NCBI RefSeq assembly: GCF_009498215.1
Contig: NZ_CP043498.1
Location: 1,984,001 to 2,048,000 of the forward strand
Source of the DNA: Rhizobium grahamii
Lineage (GTDB): Bacteria; Pseudomonadota; Alphaproteobacteria; Rhizobiales; Rhizobiaceae
Length of the DNA: 64,000 bases
Reading direction: 5' to 3'
Shown here in pieces: positions 30,162-39,763 of this stretch. The notes beneath the pieces were generated by a model that had not been told where the DNA came from, searched no databases, and was given only the letters and a program-made list of their open reading frames with translations. Each line of letters opens with the position of its first letter. Position 1 is the first letter of the stretch. The translations under genes were made by a program, and so were the position numbers.

Positions 30162-30175
30162 TTGATCGAAATCAA
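30162..30175. promoter_or_regulatory. Perfect anaerobox (FNR site) between fnrN and hemN
   Basis: TTGATCGAAATCAA, exact TTGAT-N4-ATCAA. For hemN, a -10-like TATGGC (30198-30203) places the start near 30210, i.e. the box is at about -41.5, the class II activation position. For fnrN on the other strand the box is about 64 bp from the ATG. Confidence 0.85.
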
Positions 30176-30222
30176 AGTGTCGTCATCCGAGCCCGGCTAT
30201 GGCTTTCCCGAAAGGATACGCC

Positions 30223-31568
30223 ATGAACGCCGAACTCATCGCCCGCTACGCCGCTCCGGTACCGCGCTACACCAGCTACCCCACAGCTCCACACTTCCAC
30301 GACGGCGTCGACGAAGCCGTCTATAGGGGTGGCTTGGCGAGCAGTCGGATGGCCCGCTGTCGCTCTATCTACATATCCCGTTCTGCGATCGGCTCTGTTT
30401 CTATTGCGGCTGCCATACCAAGCAGGTGCGCCGCTACGATCCGATCGCCGCCTATCTCGATGCGCTCAACAAGGAGATCGGGCTTGTTGCCGAATGCCTT
30501 CCCGAGCGGCGCAAGGTCAGCGCCATCCATTTCGGCGGCGGTTCGCCGACGATCGTCAGCCCAAAGGATCTGCAAAGACTGCGCGACACGCTGGATCGGC
30601 ATTTCGACATCGCTGCCAACGCCGAGATCAGTGTCGAGATCGACCCTACCCATGTGGACGCCGAGCGCCTGCAGGCATGGAGATCGTTCGGTATAACGCG
30701 CGCAAGTGTCGGCGTGCAGGACTTCGAACCGATCGTCCAGACCGCCATCAACCGCCCGCAAAGTTTCGAGGAGACGGCCGACGTCGTGACCACGCTGCGC
30801 GACCTCGGCGTTGCGTCCATCAATCTCGACATTGTCTACGGCCTGCCGCACCAGGACAGGGCGATGCTGATGCGGACGATCGAACAATGCCTTTCCATGG
30901 CGCCGGACCGGATCGCCATGTTCGGCTATGCGCACGTCCCCTGGATGAAGAAGCATCAGTCGCAGATCGATGCGGCGACACTCGCCGGCCCGGCTGAACG
31001 CTTCGAGATGGCGGCCGCCGGTGCCGGGGCCCTTCTGGCAGCAGACTACGTGTCTGTCGGCATCGATCATTTTGCAAAGCCGACCGACTGCATGGCGCAG
31101 AAGCTTTCCGACGGCACGCTTCGGCGCAATTTCCAGGGCTACACCACGGATGATGCCGAGGCTCTGATCGGCTTCGGCGTCTCCTCGATCGGCCGCTTGC
31201 CGCAAGGCTATGTGCAGAACATCACGGCGACTGGCCAATATTGCCGGGCGGTCTCCGACGGCCACCTGCCTGTCGCCCGCGGCTTTGCGCTGTCGGAGAG
31301 CGACCGCGCCGCGGCCTCCGCCATCGAGGACCTGATGTGCCGCTATGCGTTCTCCGTCACCGACCTGCGTTCGCGGTTCGGACGCGCCGCCGATGGGGTC
31401 TGCGCCGATGCGATGCGCACGCATATCTTCAACGAGGATGAGCTGACCACCTTCGACGGCAATACCTTCACCATCACGCCGAAAGGCCGGCCTTTCGTGA
31501 GGGCGATCGCTGCGAAATTCGATCGCTACCTCAATCAGGGCCATGCAAAACATTCCGTCGCCGTTTGA
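30223..31568 (+). pseudogene. hemN: Oxygen-independent coproporphyrinogen III dehydrogenase, frameshifted in this sequence
   Basis: HemN converts coproporphyrinogen III to protoporphyrinogen IX without oxygen, using SAM and a 4Fe-4S cluster. Frame 1 (from ATG 30223) reads MNAELIARYAAPVPRYTSYPTAPHFHD...VYRG; after one base is restored in the GGGG run at 30326-30329 it continues in the second frame as WLGEQSDGPLSLYLHIPF CDRLCFYCGCHTKQVRRYD, with the radical-SAM CX3CX2C, and on to 31568. The protein would be about 448 residues, normal for HemN. Whether the gene is broken or the base was lost in sequencing is discussed in findings. Confidence 0.85.
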
Positions 31569-31578
31569 TCCAGATCAA
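31565..31578 (+). promoter_or_regulatory. Perfect anaerobox overlapping the hemN stop codon, before the cyd operon
   Basis: TTGATCCAGATCAA. A -10-like TATGAC lies at 31601-31606, which puts the start near 31613 and the box centre at about -41.5. It likely drives the GbsR-type gene and cydDCABX at low oxygen. Confidence 0.8.
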
Positions 31579-31673
31579 GTTCAGCCGCAGCGAATTTTCC
31601 TATGACTGGCTGCGGCACCAAATTGCCGCAGCCCTCAATTGACGATTGCCCATAGACCTAGCCAGTTATAGTA

Positions 31674-31693
31674 ATTTCAGAAATTTCTGAAAT
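31674..31693. promoter_or_regulatory. 20-bp perfect palindrome upstream of the GbsR-type gene
   Basis: ATTTCAGAAATTTCTGAAAT is its own reverse complement. It lies 24 bp before the start codon of the regulator and after the predicted FNR-dependent start, so it is well placed for the regulator to repress itself and the cyd genes. Confidence 0.75.
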
Positions 31694-31716
31694 CACAGAC
31701 ATAACGGAAACTGACG

Positions 31717-32295
31717 ATGAACCTTCCGCCGCTTGTTCAATCATTTGTCCTGCACTTCGGCGAAATGGGCTCGCGATGGGGCATCAACCGCACCGTTGGT
31801 CAGATTTACGCCCTGCTCTACGTCTCGCCTTCGCCGCTCTGCGCCGAGGAAATCGCCGATGCCCTCGGCATCTCGCGCTCGAATGTTTCGATGAGCCTGC
31901 GCGAACTGCAGACCTGGAACCTGGTCCTGCTGAAGCACAAGCCGGATGACCGGCGCGACTTCTTCACGACGCCGGATGATGTCTGGCAAATCCTGCGAAC
32001 ACTGGCCGAAGAGCGCAAGAAGCGCGAGGTCGATCCGACCCTGTCGGTGCTGAGAGAAATCCTGATGCAACGCCCCGCAAGCGAAGCCGAGCGCCACGCC
32101 CAGGAGCGGATGAGCGAGATGCATGCGCTGATCGAGCAGCTAACGCATTGGTATGAAGACGTGAAACAACTTGAAACCGAGCGCCTTGCAACGTTACTCT
32201 CTTTAGGTGCGAAAGTGACGAAGCTGCTGGAGGCCAAGAACCGAGTTGTTTCGCTCGGCCGCAGCCGCCGGCCCAATCCTGCGAACAAGAGTTAG
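31717..32295 (+). CDS. GbsR/MarR-family transcriptional regulator
   Basis: A 192-residue winged-helix regulator of the GbsR type: MGSRWGINRTVGQIYALLYVSPSPLCAEEIADALGISRSNVSMSLRELQTWNLV, with a charged wing KHKPDDRRDFF and a helical C-terminal dimer part. It is 4 bp before cydD on the same strand and probably regulates the cytochrome bd genes; the effector is unknown. The 20-bp palindrome 24 bp upstream is the likely site. Confidence 0.85.
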   Translation: MNLPPLVQSFVLHFGEMGSRWGINRTVGQIYALLYVSPSPLCAEEIADALGISRSNVSMSLRELQTWNLVLLKHKPDDRRDFFTTPDDVWQILRTLAEERKKREVDPTLSVLREILMQRPASEAERHAQERMSEMHALIEQLTHWYEDVKQLETERLATLLSLGAKVTKLLEAKNRVVSLGRSRRPNPANKS

Positions 32296-32299
32296 CGCT

Positions 32300-33996
32300 A
32301 TGGGGAGTGCTTACTTAGACGCAAGTGGAAAGCAGGCTTTCGGCAAGCCGGCAAAAGCCGTGGGCAAAAATGCGGGGCTGCGCAAGGCAGCCACCGTCCA
32401 GGCGCTGGCATCGCTCATCTGGATTCCGCAGGCGGCAATTCTCGCCGCCGCGGTCGGCCGCATTGCCGATGGCGGCGGCTTCAACGACGTCTTGTGGTTC
32501 GCCGTCTACATAGCGCTCCTCGGGGTCGCAAAAAGCTGTCTCGAAGCGGCTGGCGGCCGCATGGCATTTCGCGCAGCACGCGCCGAACTGACGGCGCGGC
32601 GTGAACTTGCTGCGGCTGCGCTAGCCCGTCGTTCGCCGATCGACAGCACAAGGCCGAGCTCGGGCGAAGCCGCAAGCATCATCGGCGAACAGGCCGAGAT
32701 GATCGTTCCCTACCTCTCGCGCTTTCAGCCGGCGCGCTTCAAGGCGAGCGCCGTACCATTGGTCATCCTCGCCTGCGTCTTCCCGATCTCCTGGATCGCG
32801 GCTCTGATCCTGCTCTTCGCCATGCCGCTCATTCCCGTTTTCATGGCATTGATCGGCTGGCGTGCGCAGGCAGCCAGCGAAAAGCAGTTGGCCGCGACCG
32901 GCGGGCTCAATGGTTTCCTCCTCGATCGCCTGCGTGGAATGACGACGATCCGCTCGCTCGGTGCCGTCGATGCCACCGCGACCCGACTGAGAACCGATGC
33001 CGACGAGCTGAAAACCCGCACCATGGCCGTCCTGAAGATCGCCTTCCTGTCGTCGGCCGTTCTGGAGCTTTTCGCCGTGCTCGGCGTCGCACTCGTTGCC
33101 GTCTACATCGGCTTTTCCCTGCTTGGCGAGATCAGGTTCGGCGCCTGGACCGGCGGCCTCGACCTGGCAAACGGCCTCTTCGTGCTGCTGCTGGCCCCGC
33201 CTTCTTCGAGCCGATGCGCGAACTCTCTGCCGTCTGGCATGACCGGGCCGCGGGCGAAGCCGCGATCAAGGCGATCGATGCGTTGAGTGCGGAAGGACTT
33301 CAGCTTCCGGTCGGTAGTGATACCGTTGCCGCAAACGAAAGCGCGGCCGGCGCCATCCGATTGGAGAATGTCGGCTTCCGCTACGACAGGGACGGAAAGG
33401 CCGCGATCGAGGCATTCAATCTCAGCATTCGTCCCGGCGAGCACGTTGCGTTGCTTGGCGCAAGCGGTTCGGGCAAATCGACCCTGCTCGCATTGATCGC
33501 CGGCCACGCAGCCTGCGATACCGGCAGCGTCACCATCGACGGACAGCCCGCCAACCCCGCCCTGCAGGCCAGGATCGCCTGGGTCGGCCAGAAGCCGCAC
33601 ATATTTGCGGGCACCATTGCGGGCAATATTTCGCTCGGTCGACCTGACGTGTCTCCCCAAGTGGTGGCGGAGGCTCTCGATCTCGCCAAGCTTGGCCGTT
33701 TCGCCAGCCTTCATGCCCGCCGTCCGCTTGGCGACGGTGGCCTCGGAGTATCGGGCGGCGAAGCGCTACGCCTCGCCATTGCCCGCGCCGCCTGCAATCC
33801 CGACGCAGAAATCGTGCTTGCCGACGAGCCGACAGCCCACCTTGACGCCGAAACCGCCAGCGACATCACCGAAAGCCTGATCGCTCTTGCCAAGGGCCGC
33901 ACCCTTGTCGTCGCAACCCATGATCCGCGGCTTGCCGCGCGCATGGACCGCACAATCATGCTCGATCCCGAAACCGCACGGGAGGCCGCCGAATGA
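32300..33996 (+). pseudogene. cydD: CydD, thiol reductant ABC exporter subunit, frameshifted in this sequence
   Basis: CydDC exports cysteine/glutathione to the periplasm and is needed for cytochrome bd assembly. Frame 1 from ATG 32300 covers the membrane domain to about residue 300 (GLFVLLLAP); frame 2 continues at 33202 FFEPMRELSAVWHDRAAG... with Walker A GASGSGKST and the signature/Walker B (VSGGEALRLAIARAA, IVLADEPTAHLD). Insertion of one G at CCGCC (33197-33201) joins them as LLLAPAFFEPMREL. Rejoined it would be about 565 residues, normal length. ATG 32300 rather than the earlier ATG 32246, which lies inside the regulator. Confidence 0.85.
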
Positions 33997-35681
33997 GCGC
34001 ATCGCTTTCCAATCTCAAGCCGATCGTCAAGCTTTTCCTGGCCGAGCGGCGCCGCGGCCTGCTCCTTGGCGCGGCACTTTCCGCAACGACAGTCGCCGCG
34101 GGCATTGCCCTGCTCGGCCTCTCCGGTTGGTTTATCACCGCAACCGGCATCGCCGGACTGTCCGCGGCAGCGATCGCCACCTTCGACGTCTTCATGCCAT
34201 CGGCCGGAATCCGCCTGCTGGCACTTGGCCGCACAGCCTCGCGCTACGCGGAACGGCTGACGACCCACGACGCGACGCTGAGCGTGCTCGCTGCCCTTCG
34301 AGAACGCCTGTTTCGCGGATGGGCAGCACCCGGCGCTGCCCGCGAACTGGCACGGCGGCCCGCCCGCCTGCTTTTCCGGCTGACTGGCGACATTGACGCG
34401 CTGGATTCGCTTTACCTCCGTGTGCTGGTTCCGGCAGCCGTGGCGATCGCCGCAGCGCTTGCCGTGAGTATTGCGCTCGGCCTCATGAATCCACTCTTCG
34501 GCCTAGCCGTCGGCGCTACCCTGCTGGGCGCTGGTCTCGGCATTCCACTATTCGCCGGACGTCGCGCGACGAAACACGCCCGTCGCCGCACCTATGGCAT
34601 CGAAGCACTTCGCGCCCGCACCATCGACCTCGTCGCCGGGCAGACCGATCTGCTGATGGCCGGACGCCTTGCCGCCCAACGCGCGGCAATCGCCGAAGCC
34701 GATCGCTACGCGTCGGATGCGGACGATCGCCTGAACCGGATCGAAGCCGGTGTCACCTTCGGTTTCGGCCTCACGACGACCGCGCTTCTCGTCGGTTCAT
34801 TGTTATCGGTCGCGGCACTTGCGGGCAGCGGAGCAATCAGCGCATCGGCCGCCACGCTCGCTGTCCTGATCGCTTTCGCATCGGTTGAACCCTTTGGCGC
34901 ATTGCGGCGGGGAGCGATGGAACTCGGCCGCACACTTCTCGCTGCACGTCGCATCTCGCCCCGGCTATCCGCCGATGACGAGATCCTCGGCAACCGTGAG
35001 CCACAGAACGGATCGGCCTTTCGCCTGAACGGCGTCAGCGCAGGCTACGAAACGGAAACGCCCGTGCTTCACGGCATCGATCTCGACATGGCCGCAGGCT
35101 CGACGCTCGCACTCATCGGCACCAGCGGCGCGGGAAAATCGACCCTGCTATCGCTGCTCGCGGCCGAAATCCGCCAGAGCCGGGGAAGCGTCGAATGCCT
35201 CGACGCCACCCTGCTCACGCAGCGTACCGAGCTCTTCCAGGATAGCCTTCGCGGCAATCTGCAGCTGGCAAATCCCGAGGCAAAGGATGCCGCCCTGAAC
35301 GAGGCGCTTGCCGCCGCCGGGCTCCTGCAGGACGTCGCCGCGCTGCCGCACGGGCTCGACACCCGGCTTGCTGAAGGCGGCATGGGGCTCTCGGGTGGCC
35401 AGTCGCGCCGCCTCGCCCTTGCCCGTCTCTTCCTGCGCGACACGCCGCTCTGGCTCTTCGACGAGCCGACCGAGGGTCTCGATGGCGCAACCGCCCGCGA
35501 CGTTATGAACCGCCTGGCGGAGAAGGCGAAGGGACGCTCGCTCGTCATCGCCACCCACATCCGCCGCGAGGCCGCGATCGCGGATGTCATCGCCGTCATG
35601 GAAGACGGACGCGTTACAGAAGTTTCACGCCGTGGAGAGGCGGCGTTCGAAAAGGCTCTGAATCGGCTGAGACCGGACTGA
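33993..35681 (+). CDS. cydC: CydC, thiol reductant ABC exporter subunit
   Basis: A 562-residue half-transporter with six hydrophobic segments and a C-terminal ATPase: Walker A GTSGAGKST, signature LSGGQSRRLALARLF, Walker B WLFDEPTEGLDG. The start ATG overlaps the cydD stop by 4 bases. Forms a heterodimer with CydD. Confidence 0.93.
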   Translation: MSASLSNLKPIVKLFLAERRRGLLLGAALSATTVAAGIALLGLSGWFITATGIAGLSAAAIATFDVFMPSAGIRLLALGRTASRYAERLTTHDATLSVLAALRERLFRGWAAPGAARELARRPARLLFRLTGDIDALDSLYLRVLVPAAVAIAAALAVSIALGLMNPLFGLAVGATLLGAGLGIPLFAGRRATKHARRRTYGIEALRARTIDLVAGQTDLLMAGRLAAQRAAIAEADRYASDADDRLNRIEAGVTFGFGLTTTALLVGSLLSVAALAGSGAISASAATLAVLIAFASVEPFGALRRGAMELGRTLLAARRISPRLSADDEILGNREPQNGSAFRLNGVSAGYETETPVLHGIDLDMAAGSTLALIGTSGAGKSTLLSLLAAEIRQSRGSVECLDATLLTQRTELFQDSLRGNLQLANPEAKDAALNEALAAAGLLQDVAALPHGLDTRLAEGGMGLSGGQSRRLALARLFLRDTPLWLFDEPTEGLDGATARDVMNRLAEKAKGRSLVIATHIRREAAIADVIAVMEDGRVTEVSRRGEAAFEKALNRLRPD

Positions 35682-35757
35682 GCCAACCCGCATGACCGCC
35701 CGGCAATCCGGCCCGGCGGAAACTCTTCATACCCCGTGGGGCCGTGGGAGAAAGACA

Positions 35758-37338
35758 ATGGAACTAGACATAGTCGCGCTATCGCGCTTCCAATTTGCGC
35801 TGACCGCGCTTTACCACTTTTTATTCGTACCATTGACGCTCGGGCTTTCCGTGCTGCTCGCCATCATGGAAACCGTCTACGTCATGACCGGCCGCCAGAT
35901 CTGGCGCCAGATGACGAAATTCTGGGGCGTGCTCTTCGGCATCAATTTCGCCATCGGCGTTGCCACCGGCATCGTCATGGAATTCCAGTTCGGCATGAAC
36001 TGGAGCTACTACAGCTATTACGTCGGTGACATCTTCGGCGCGCCTCTGGCGATCGAAGGGCTGATGGCCTTCTTCCTCGAGGCGACCTTTGTCGGCCTGT
36101 TCTTCTTCGGTTGGGACAAGCTCTCCAAGGTCGGTCACCTAGTGGCGACATGGTGTGTCGCGCTCGGCTCCAACTTCTCGGCGCTCTGGATCCTCATCGC
36201 CAACGGCTGGATGCAGAACCCGGTCGGTTCGGCACTCAATCCGCAGACGATGCGCATGGAGGTCACCAGCTTCTTCGACGTGGTCTTCAATCCGGTTGCC
36301 CAGGCGAAGTTCGTTCATACGGTCTCGGCCGGCTACGTCTGTGCCTCGATCTTCGTGCTCGGCGTCTCGGCCTGGTACCTCTTGAAGGGACGCCACATCG
36401 AGATCGCCAAGCGATCGATGACGGTTGCCGCCTCGTTCGGTCTTGCATCGGCCCTGTCGGTTGTCGTCCTCGGTGACGAAAGCGGCTATCTCGCAACTGA
36501 AAACCAGAAGATGAAGCTCGCCGCGATCGAAGCCATGTGGAAGACGGAGCCGGCGCCCGCCGCCTTCACCGCCTTCGGCTTCCCCGACCAGGAAGCCCGC
36601 GAGACCCACTTTGCGGTCCATATCCCCTGGGTCATGGGGCTGATCGGCACGCGCTCGCTGACGACAGAGATCCCCGGCATCGACAAGCTCGAACAGCAAG
36701 CCGAGGTTCGTATCCGCGACGGCATCAAGGCTTACGACGCGCTGATGCAGATCCGCGCAGCCGCGACCCCGGATGCAATCGCACCCCAGCTGCGTAGCTC
36801 CTTCGAGGAAATGGGACACGAGCTTGGCTATGCCCTTCTCCTGAAGCGCTACGTCGACGATCCGCGCCAGGCGACTGACGCGCAGATCATCCAGGCTGCC
36901 CGCGATACCATCCCGCATGTGCCGACGCTCTTCTGGTCGTTCCGCATCATGGTCGGGCTAGGCATGTTCTTCATTGTCCTGACGGCCACCTTCTTCTGGC
37001 TCTCGGCACGCCGGCACCTCGACAAATATCCACTGTTGCTGAAAATTGCCGTCTTCGCCATCCCGCTTCCCTGGATCGCCATCGAAGCCGGCTGGATCGT
37101 TGCCGAAATTGGGCGCCAGCCGTGGGTAATCGAAGGCGTGCTGCCGACGGCCATGGCGGTCTCGAGCCTCGGCGCGAGCACCGTGCTGCTGACGATCATC
37201 GGCTTTGCTGTCCTTTACACGGCGCTGATCGTCGTCGAGATGACCTTGATGATCAAGAGCATCCAGAAGGGACCGGAACCGGACGACAAGCCGGAGGCCG
37301 AACTCATTTCCGAAACCCTCGTTCCCGCCGCGGAGTGA
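35758..37338 (+). CDS. cydA: Cytochrome bd ubiquinol oxidase subunit I
   Basis: A 526-residue protein with nine membrane helices carrying haems b558, b595 and d. Visible: the N-terminal His20 (ALYHFLF), the proton-channel Glu pair in FFLEATFVGLFFFGWDKLSK, and the conserved GRQPW motif (EIGRQPWVIEGVLPT) near residue 455. The Q-loop is short, as in the non-enteric form. ATG 35758 follows GGGAGAAAG; the open frame to 35692 is unlikely. High-affinity oxidase used at low oxygen. Confidence 0.95.
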   Translation: MELDIVALSRFQFALTALYHFLFVPLTLGLSVLLAIMETVYVMTGRQIWRQMTKFWGVLFGINFAIGVATGIVMEFQFGMNWSYYSYYVGDIFGAPLAIEGLMAFFLEATFVGLFFFGWDKLSKVGHLVATWCVALGSNFSALWILIANGWMQNPVGSALNPQTMRMEVTSFFDVVFNPVAQAKFVHTVSAGYVCASIFVLGVSAWYLLKGRHIEIAKRSMTVAASFGLASALSVVVLGDESGYLATENQKMKLAAIEAMWKTEPAPAAFTAFGFPDQEARETHFAVHIPWVMGLIGTRSLTTEIPGIDKLEQQAEVRIRDGIKAYDALMQIRAAATPDAIAPQLRSSFEEMGHELGYALLLKRYVDDPRQATDAQIIQAARDTIPHVPTLFWSFRIMVGLGMFFIVLTATFFWLSARRHLDKYPLLLKIAVFAIPLPWIAIEAGWIVAEIGRQPWVIEGVLPTAMAVSSLGASTVLLTIIGFAVLYTALIVVEMTLMIKSIQKGPEPDDKPEAELISETLVPAAE

Positions 37339-37344
37339 TCGATC

Positions 37345-38499
37345 ATGATCCTGCACGAACTCATAAGCTACGACATCCTGCGCATGATCTGGTGGCTGCT
37401 TCTCGGGGTGCTGCTGATCGCCTTTGCCGCCAGCGACGGCTTCGACCTCGGCGTCGGCACGCTGCTTCCCTTCGTCGCCAAGACGGATACGGAACGCCGC
37501 GTCGCCATCAACACCATTGGCCCAGTCTGGGAAGGAAACCAGGTCTGGCTCATCCTCGGCGGCGGTGCCATCTTCGCCGCCTGGCCTCCGCTCTATGCGG
37601 TGTCCTTCTCGGGGTTCTACCTTGCGATGTTCGCGATCCTGCTCGCGCTCATCCTGCGGCCGGTCGCCTTCAAGTACCGCTCGAAGCGTGAAAGCGCCCG
37701 CTGGCGCGGCAATTGGGACATCGCCCTGTTCATCGGCGGTTTCGTGCCGTCGCTGATCTTCGGCGTCGCGGTCGGCAACGTGTTGCAGGGCGTGCCGTTC
37801 CGGTTTGATCCGGCCGACATGCGCATCTTCTACGAAGGGTCGTTTTTCGGATTGTTGAACCCCTACGCATTGCTCTGCGGCCTGCTTTCGGTCGCCATGC
37901 TGGTCCTGCATGGATCTGCCTGGCTGGTCCTCAAGGCAAGCGGAACCGTCGCGGACCGGGCCAGAAGCTATGGAAGCCTGGCGGCACTCGCGGTGATCGT
38001 CCTCTTCGCGCTCGGCGGCATCTTTCTCGCTCTCGGCGTCAACGGTTACACCATAACGAGCGCCATCAACCCGACCGGCCCGTCGAACCCGCTTCTCAAG
38101 ACTGCAACGCATGAGGGGTCCTGGCTTGCGAACTACGGCACCTATCCGTGGATGATCATCGCTCCTATCCTGGGCTTCATCGGAGCGGCCGCGGCATTCC
38201 TCGGGTTGCGGGCAAGATGGGAGGTCGCAACGCTGCTGTTCAGCAAGGTCTCGATCCTCGGCATCATCTCGACCGTCGGCCTTTCGATGTTTCCGTTCAT
38301 CCTGCCCTCCTCGCTCGATCCGAAGTCGAGCCTGACGGTGTGGGATGCATCGTCGAGCCATTCGACGTTGTTCACCATGCTTGTCGTCGCGGTGATCTTC
38401 CTGCCGATCATCTTCGCCTACACCGCCTGGGTCTACAAAGTGCTGTGGGGCAAGGTCGACGAGAAGGCCATCAACGACAAGAGCGGCCACGCTTACTGA
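37345..38499 (+). CDS. cydB: Cytochrome bd ubiquinol oxidase subunit II
   Basis: A 384-residue membrane protein with nine helices; family segments ASDGFDLGVGTLLPFVAKTDTERRVAINTIGPVWEGNQVWLILGGGAIFAAWPPLYA and the C-terminal WDASSSHSTLFTML. Six bp after cydA, 12 bp before cydX. Confidence 0.95.
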   Translation: MILHELISYDILRMIWWLLLGVLLIAFAASDGFDLGVGTLLPFVAKTDTERRVAINTIGPVWEGNQVWLILGGGAIFAAWPPLYAVSFSGFYLAMFAILLALILRPVAFKYRSKRESARWRGNWDIALFIGGFVPSLIFGVAVGNVLQGVPFRFDPADMRIFYEGSFFGLLNPYALLCGLLSVAMLVLHGSAWLVLKASGTVADRARSYGSLAALAVIVLFALGGIFLALGVNGYTITSAINPTGPSNPLLKTATHEGSWLANYGTYPWMIIAPILGFIGAAAAFLGLRARWEVATLLFSKVSILGIISTVGLSMFPFILPSSLDPKSSLTVWDASSSHSTLFTMLVVAVIFLPIIFAYTAWVYKVLWGKVDEKAINDKSGHAY

Positions 38500-38511
38500 A
38501 GGAGAAAGACG

Positions 38512-38622
38512 ATGTGGTATTTCGCATGGATCCTCGGCCTTCCGCTGGCCGCCGCCTTCGCGGTTCTGAACGCGATGTGGTATGAACTGATGGACGACGA
38601 AGCCAAGAAGAAAAAGCAGTAG
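38512..38622 (+). CDS. cydX: CydX-type small subunit of cytochrome bd (36 residues)
   Basis: MWYFAWILGLPLAAAFAV followed by LNAMWYELMDDEAKKKKQ: one membrane helix with the CydX/YbgT start MWYFAWILG and the conserved Glu after W-Y. Its ribosome site GGAG is 7 bases upstream, 12 bp after cydB. It stabilises the oxidase haem centre. Too short for standard gene-finding cut-offs. Confidence 0.92.
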   Translation: MWYFAWILGLPLAAAFAVLNAMWYELMDDEAKKKKQ

Positions 38623-38651
38623 CGCTCAAGCTGCTGCCAAGGAAACGATAA

Positions 38652-38681
38652 GGGGACGGCCAACCGGCGCGTCCCCTTTTT
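38652..38681 (+). terminator. Intrinsic terminator of the cyd operon
   Basis: GGGGACG pairs with CGTCCCC and is followed by five T residues, 30 bp after the cydX stop. Confidence 0.82.
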
Positions 38682-38780
38682 GCTGCCTTAAAACTGGGAA
38701 TTTTCGCTGTAGTATTCCCTTAGTACCCTTTGGCTCACAGGCCTTGCTAAGCTCCTCCCGTTGTTTTTGGGAGGAAACAG

Positions 38781-39377
38781 ATGCCAGCTTCTAAAATCCT
38801 GATGATCACCGGCGATTTCACCGAGGACTATGAAACCATGGTCCCGTTCCAGACGCTGCTCGCCTGCGGCTATACCGTGCATGCGGTGTGCCCCGGCAAG
38901 AATGCCGGCGAGACCGTCGCGACCGCCATCCATGACTTCGAGGGCGACCAGACCTATTCCGAAAAGCGCGGCCACAACTTCGCGCTCAACGCCACCTTCT
39001 CCAGCATCCGCGCCGAGGATTACGACGCACTCGTCATTCCGGGTGGCCGCGCGCCGGAATATCTGCGCCTCAACCCCGAGGTCATCAAGGCCGTGCAGCA
39101 CTTCTTTGAAGCCGGCAAGCCGGTGGCCGCGATCTGCCACGGCGCCCAACTGCTGGCAGCCGCCGGCGTTCTCAAGGGTCGCACCTGCTCCGCCTACCCC
39201 GCCTGCCGCCCGGAAGTCGAACTTGCCGGCGGGATCTACGCCGATATCGCCATCAGCGACGCTGTCTCGGATGGCAACCTCGTGACCGCTCCGGCATGGC
39301 CCGCACACCCTTCATGGCTGCGGCAGTTCATGGCTGTGCTTGATGCCTCGGCACTGCTACAAACGAACGCCGCCTGA
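38781..39377 (+). CDS. DJ-1/PfpI family protein
   Basis: A 198-residue single-domain protein with the glutamine-amidotransferase-like fold: [42 protein letters not shown] and the nucleophile elbow [14 protein letters not shown] with Cys near 116. Family members are proteases, deglycases or chaperones; PfpI-type fits best. A GGGAGG site lies upstream. Confidence 0.86.
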   Translation: MPASKILMITGDFTEDYETMVPFQTLLACGYTVHAVCPGKNAGETVATAIHDFEGDQTYSEKRGHNFALNATFSSIRAEDYDALVIPGGRAPEYLRLNPEVIKAVQHFFEAGKPVAAICHGAQLLAAAGVLKGRTCSAYPACRPEVELAGGIYADIAISDAVSDGNLVTAPAWPAHPSWLRQFMAVLDASALLQTNAA

Positions 39378-39400
39378 GGAGACGGACAGGGAGAGACGGG

Positions 39401-39751
39401 ATGTGCGAATTGTTCATCAAGGCGGACGCGAAGCTCTGGGAGAGCACCACGCGTTCGCTGCGCATCGACGGCATGGTGACGAGCGTTCGGCTGGAGAATT
39501 TCTTCTGGTCGAAGCTCGAAGAGATCGCACGGCGTGACCGCATGAATGTCACGCAGTTGATCACAAGGCTGCATCATGAATCGATCGATGCCGGCCATGA
39601 TCTCGGAAACTTCACGTCTTTCCTGAGAGTGTGCTGCGCACGCTATCTCGACCTGCAGCTGACGGGAGATATTCCGGCAGACGTCAACCAGCCGATCGCC
39701 GGGCTGAATGCTCCGGCGATCCTCGTTCGCGAACGGGAAAAATATCACTGA
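39401..39751 (+). CDS. Ribbon-helix-helix domain protein
   Basis: A 116-residue protein with a predicted RHH DNA-binding motif in the middle: RSLRIDGMVTSVRLENFFWSKLEEIARRDRMNVTQLITRLHHE (about 20-62), where a short strand is followed by two helices. It matches the alphaproteobacterial Ribbon-helix-helix family PF13467 type. 23 bp after the DJ-1 gene, same strand. Target genes unknown. Confidence 0.75.
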   Translation: MCELFIKADAKLWESTTRSLRIDGMVTSVRLENFFWSKLEEIARRDRMNVTQLITRLHHESIDAGHDLGNFTSFLRVCCARYLDLQLTGDIPADVNQPIAGLNAPAILVREREKYH

Positions 39752-39763
39752 GCCCGTAAAGGC

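Noticed and set aside
30223..31568. Programmed ribosomal frameshift in hemN
   Set aside because: No slippery heptamer with a downstream pseudoknot is evident, and several unrelated genes show the same one-base loss, so a common technical cause is simpler.
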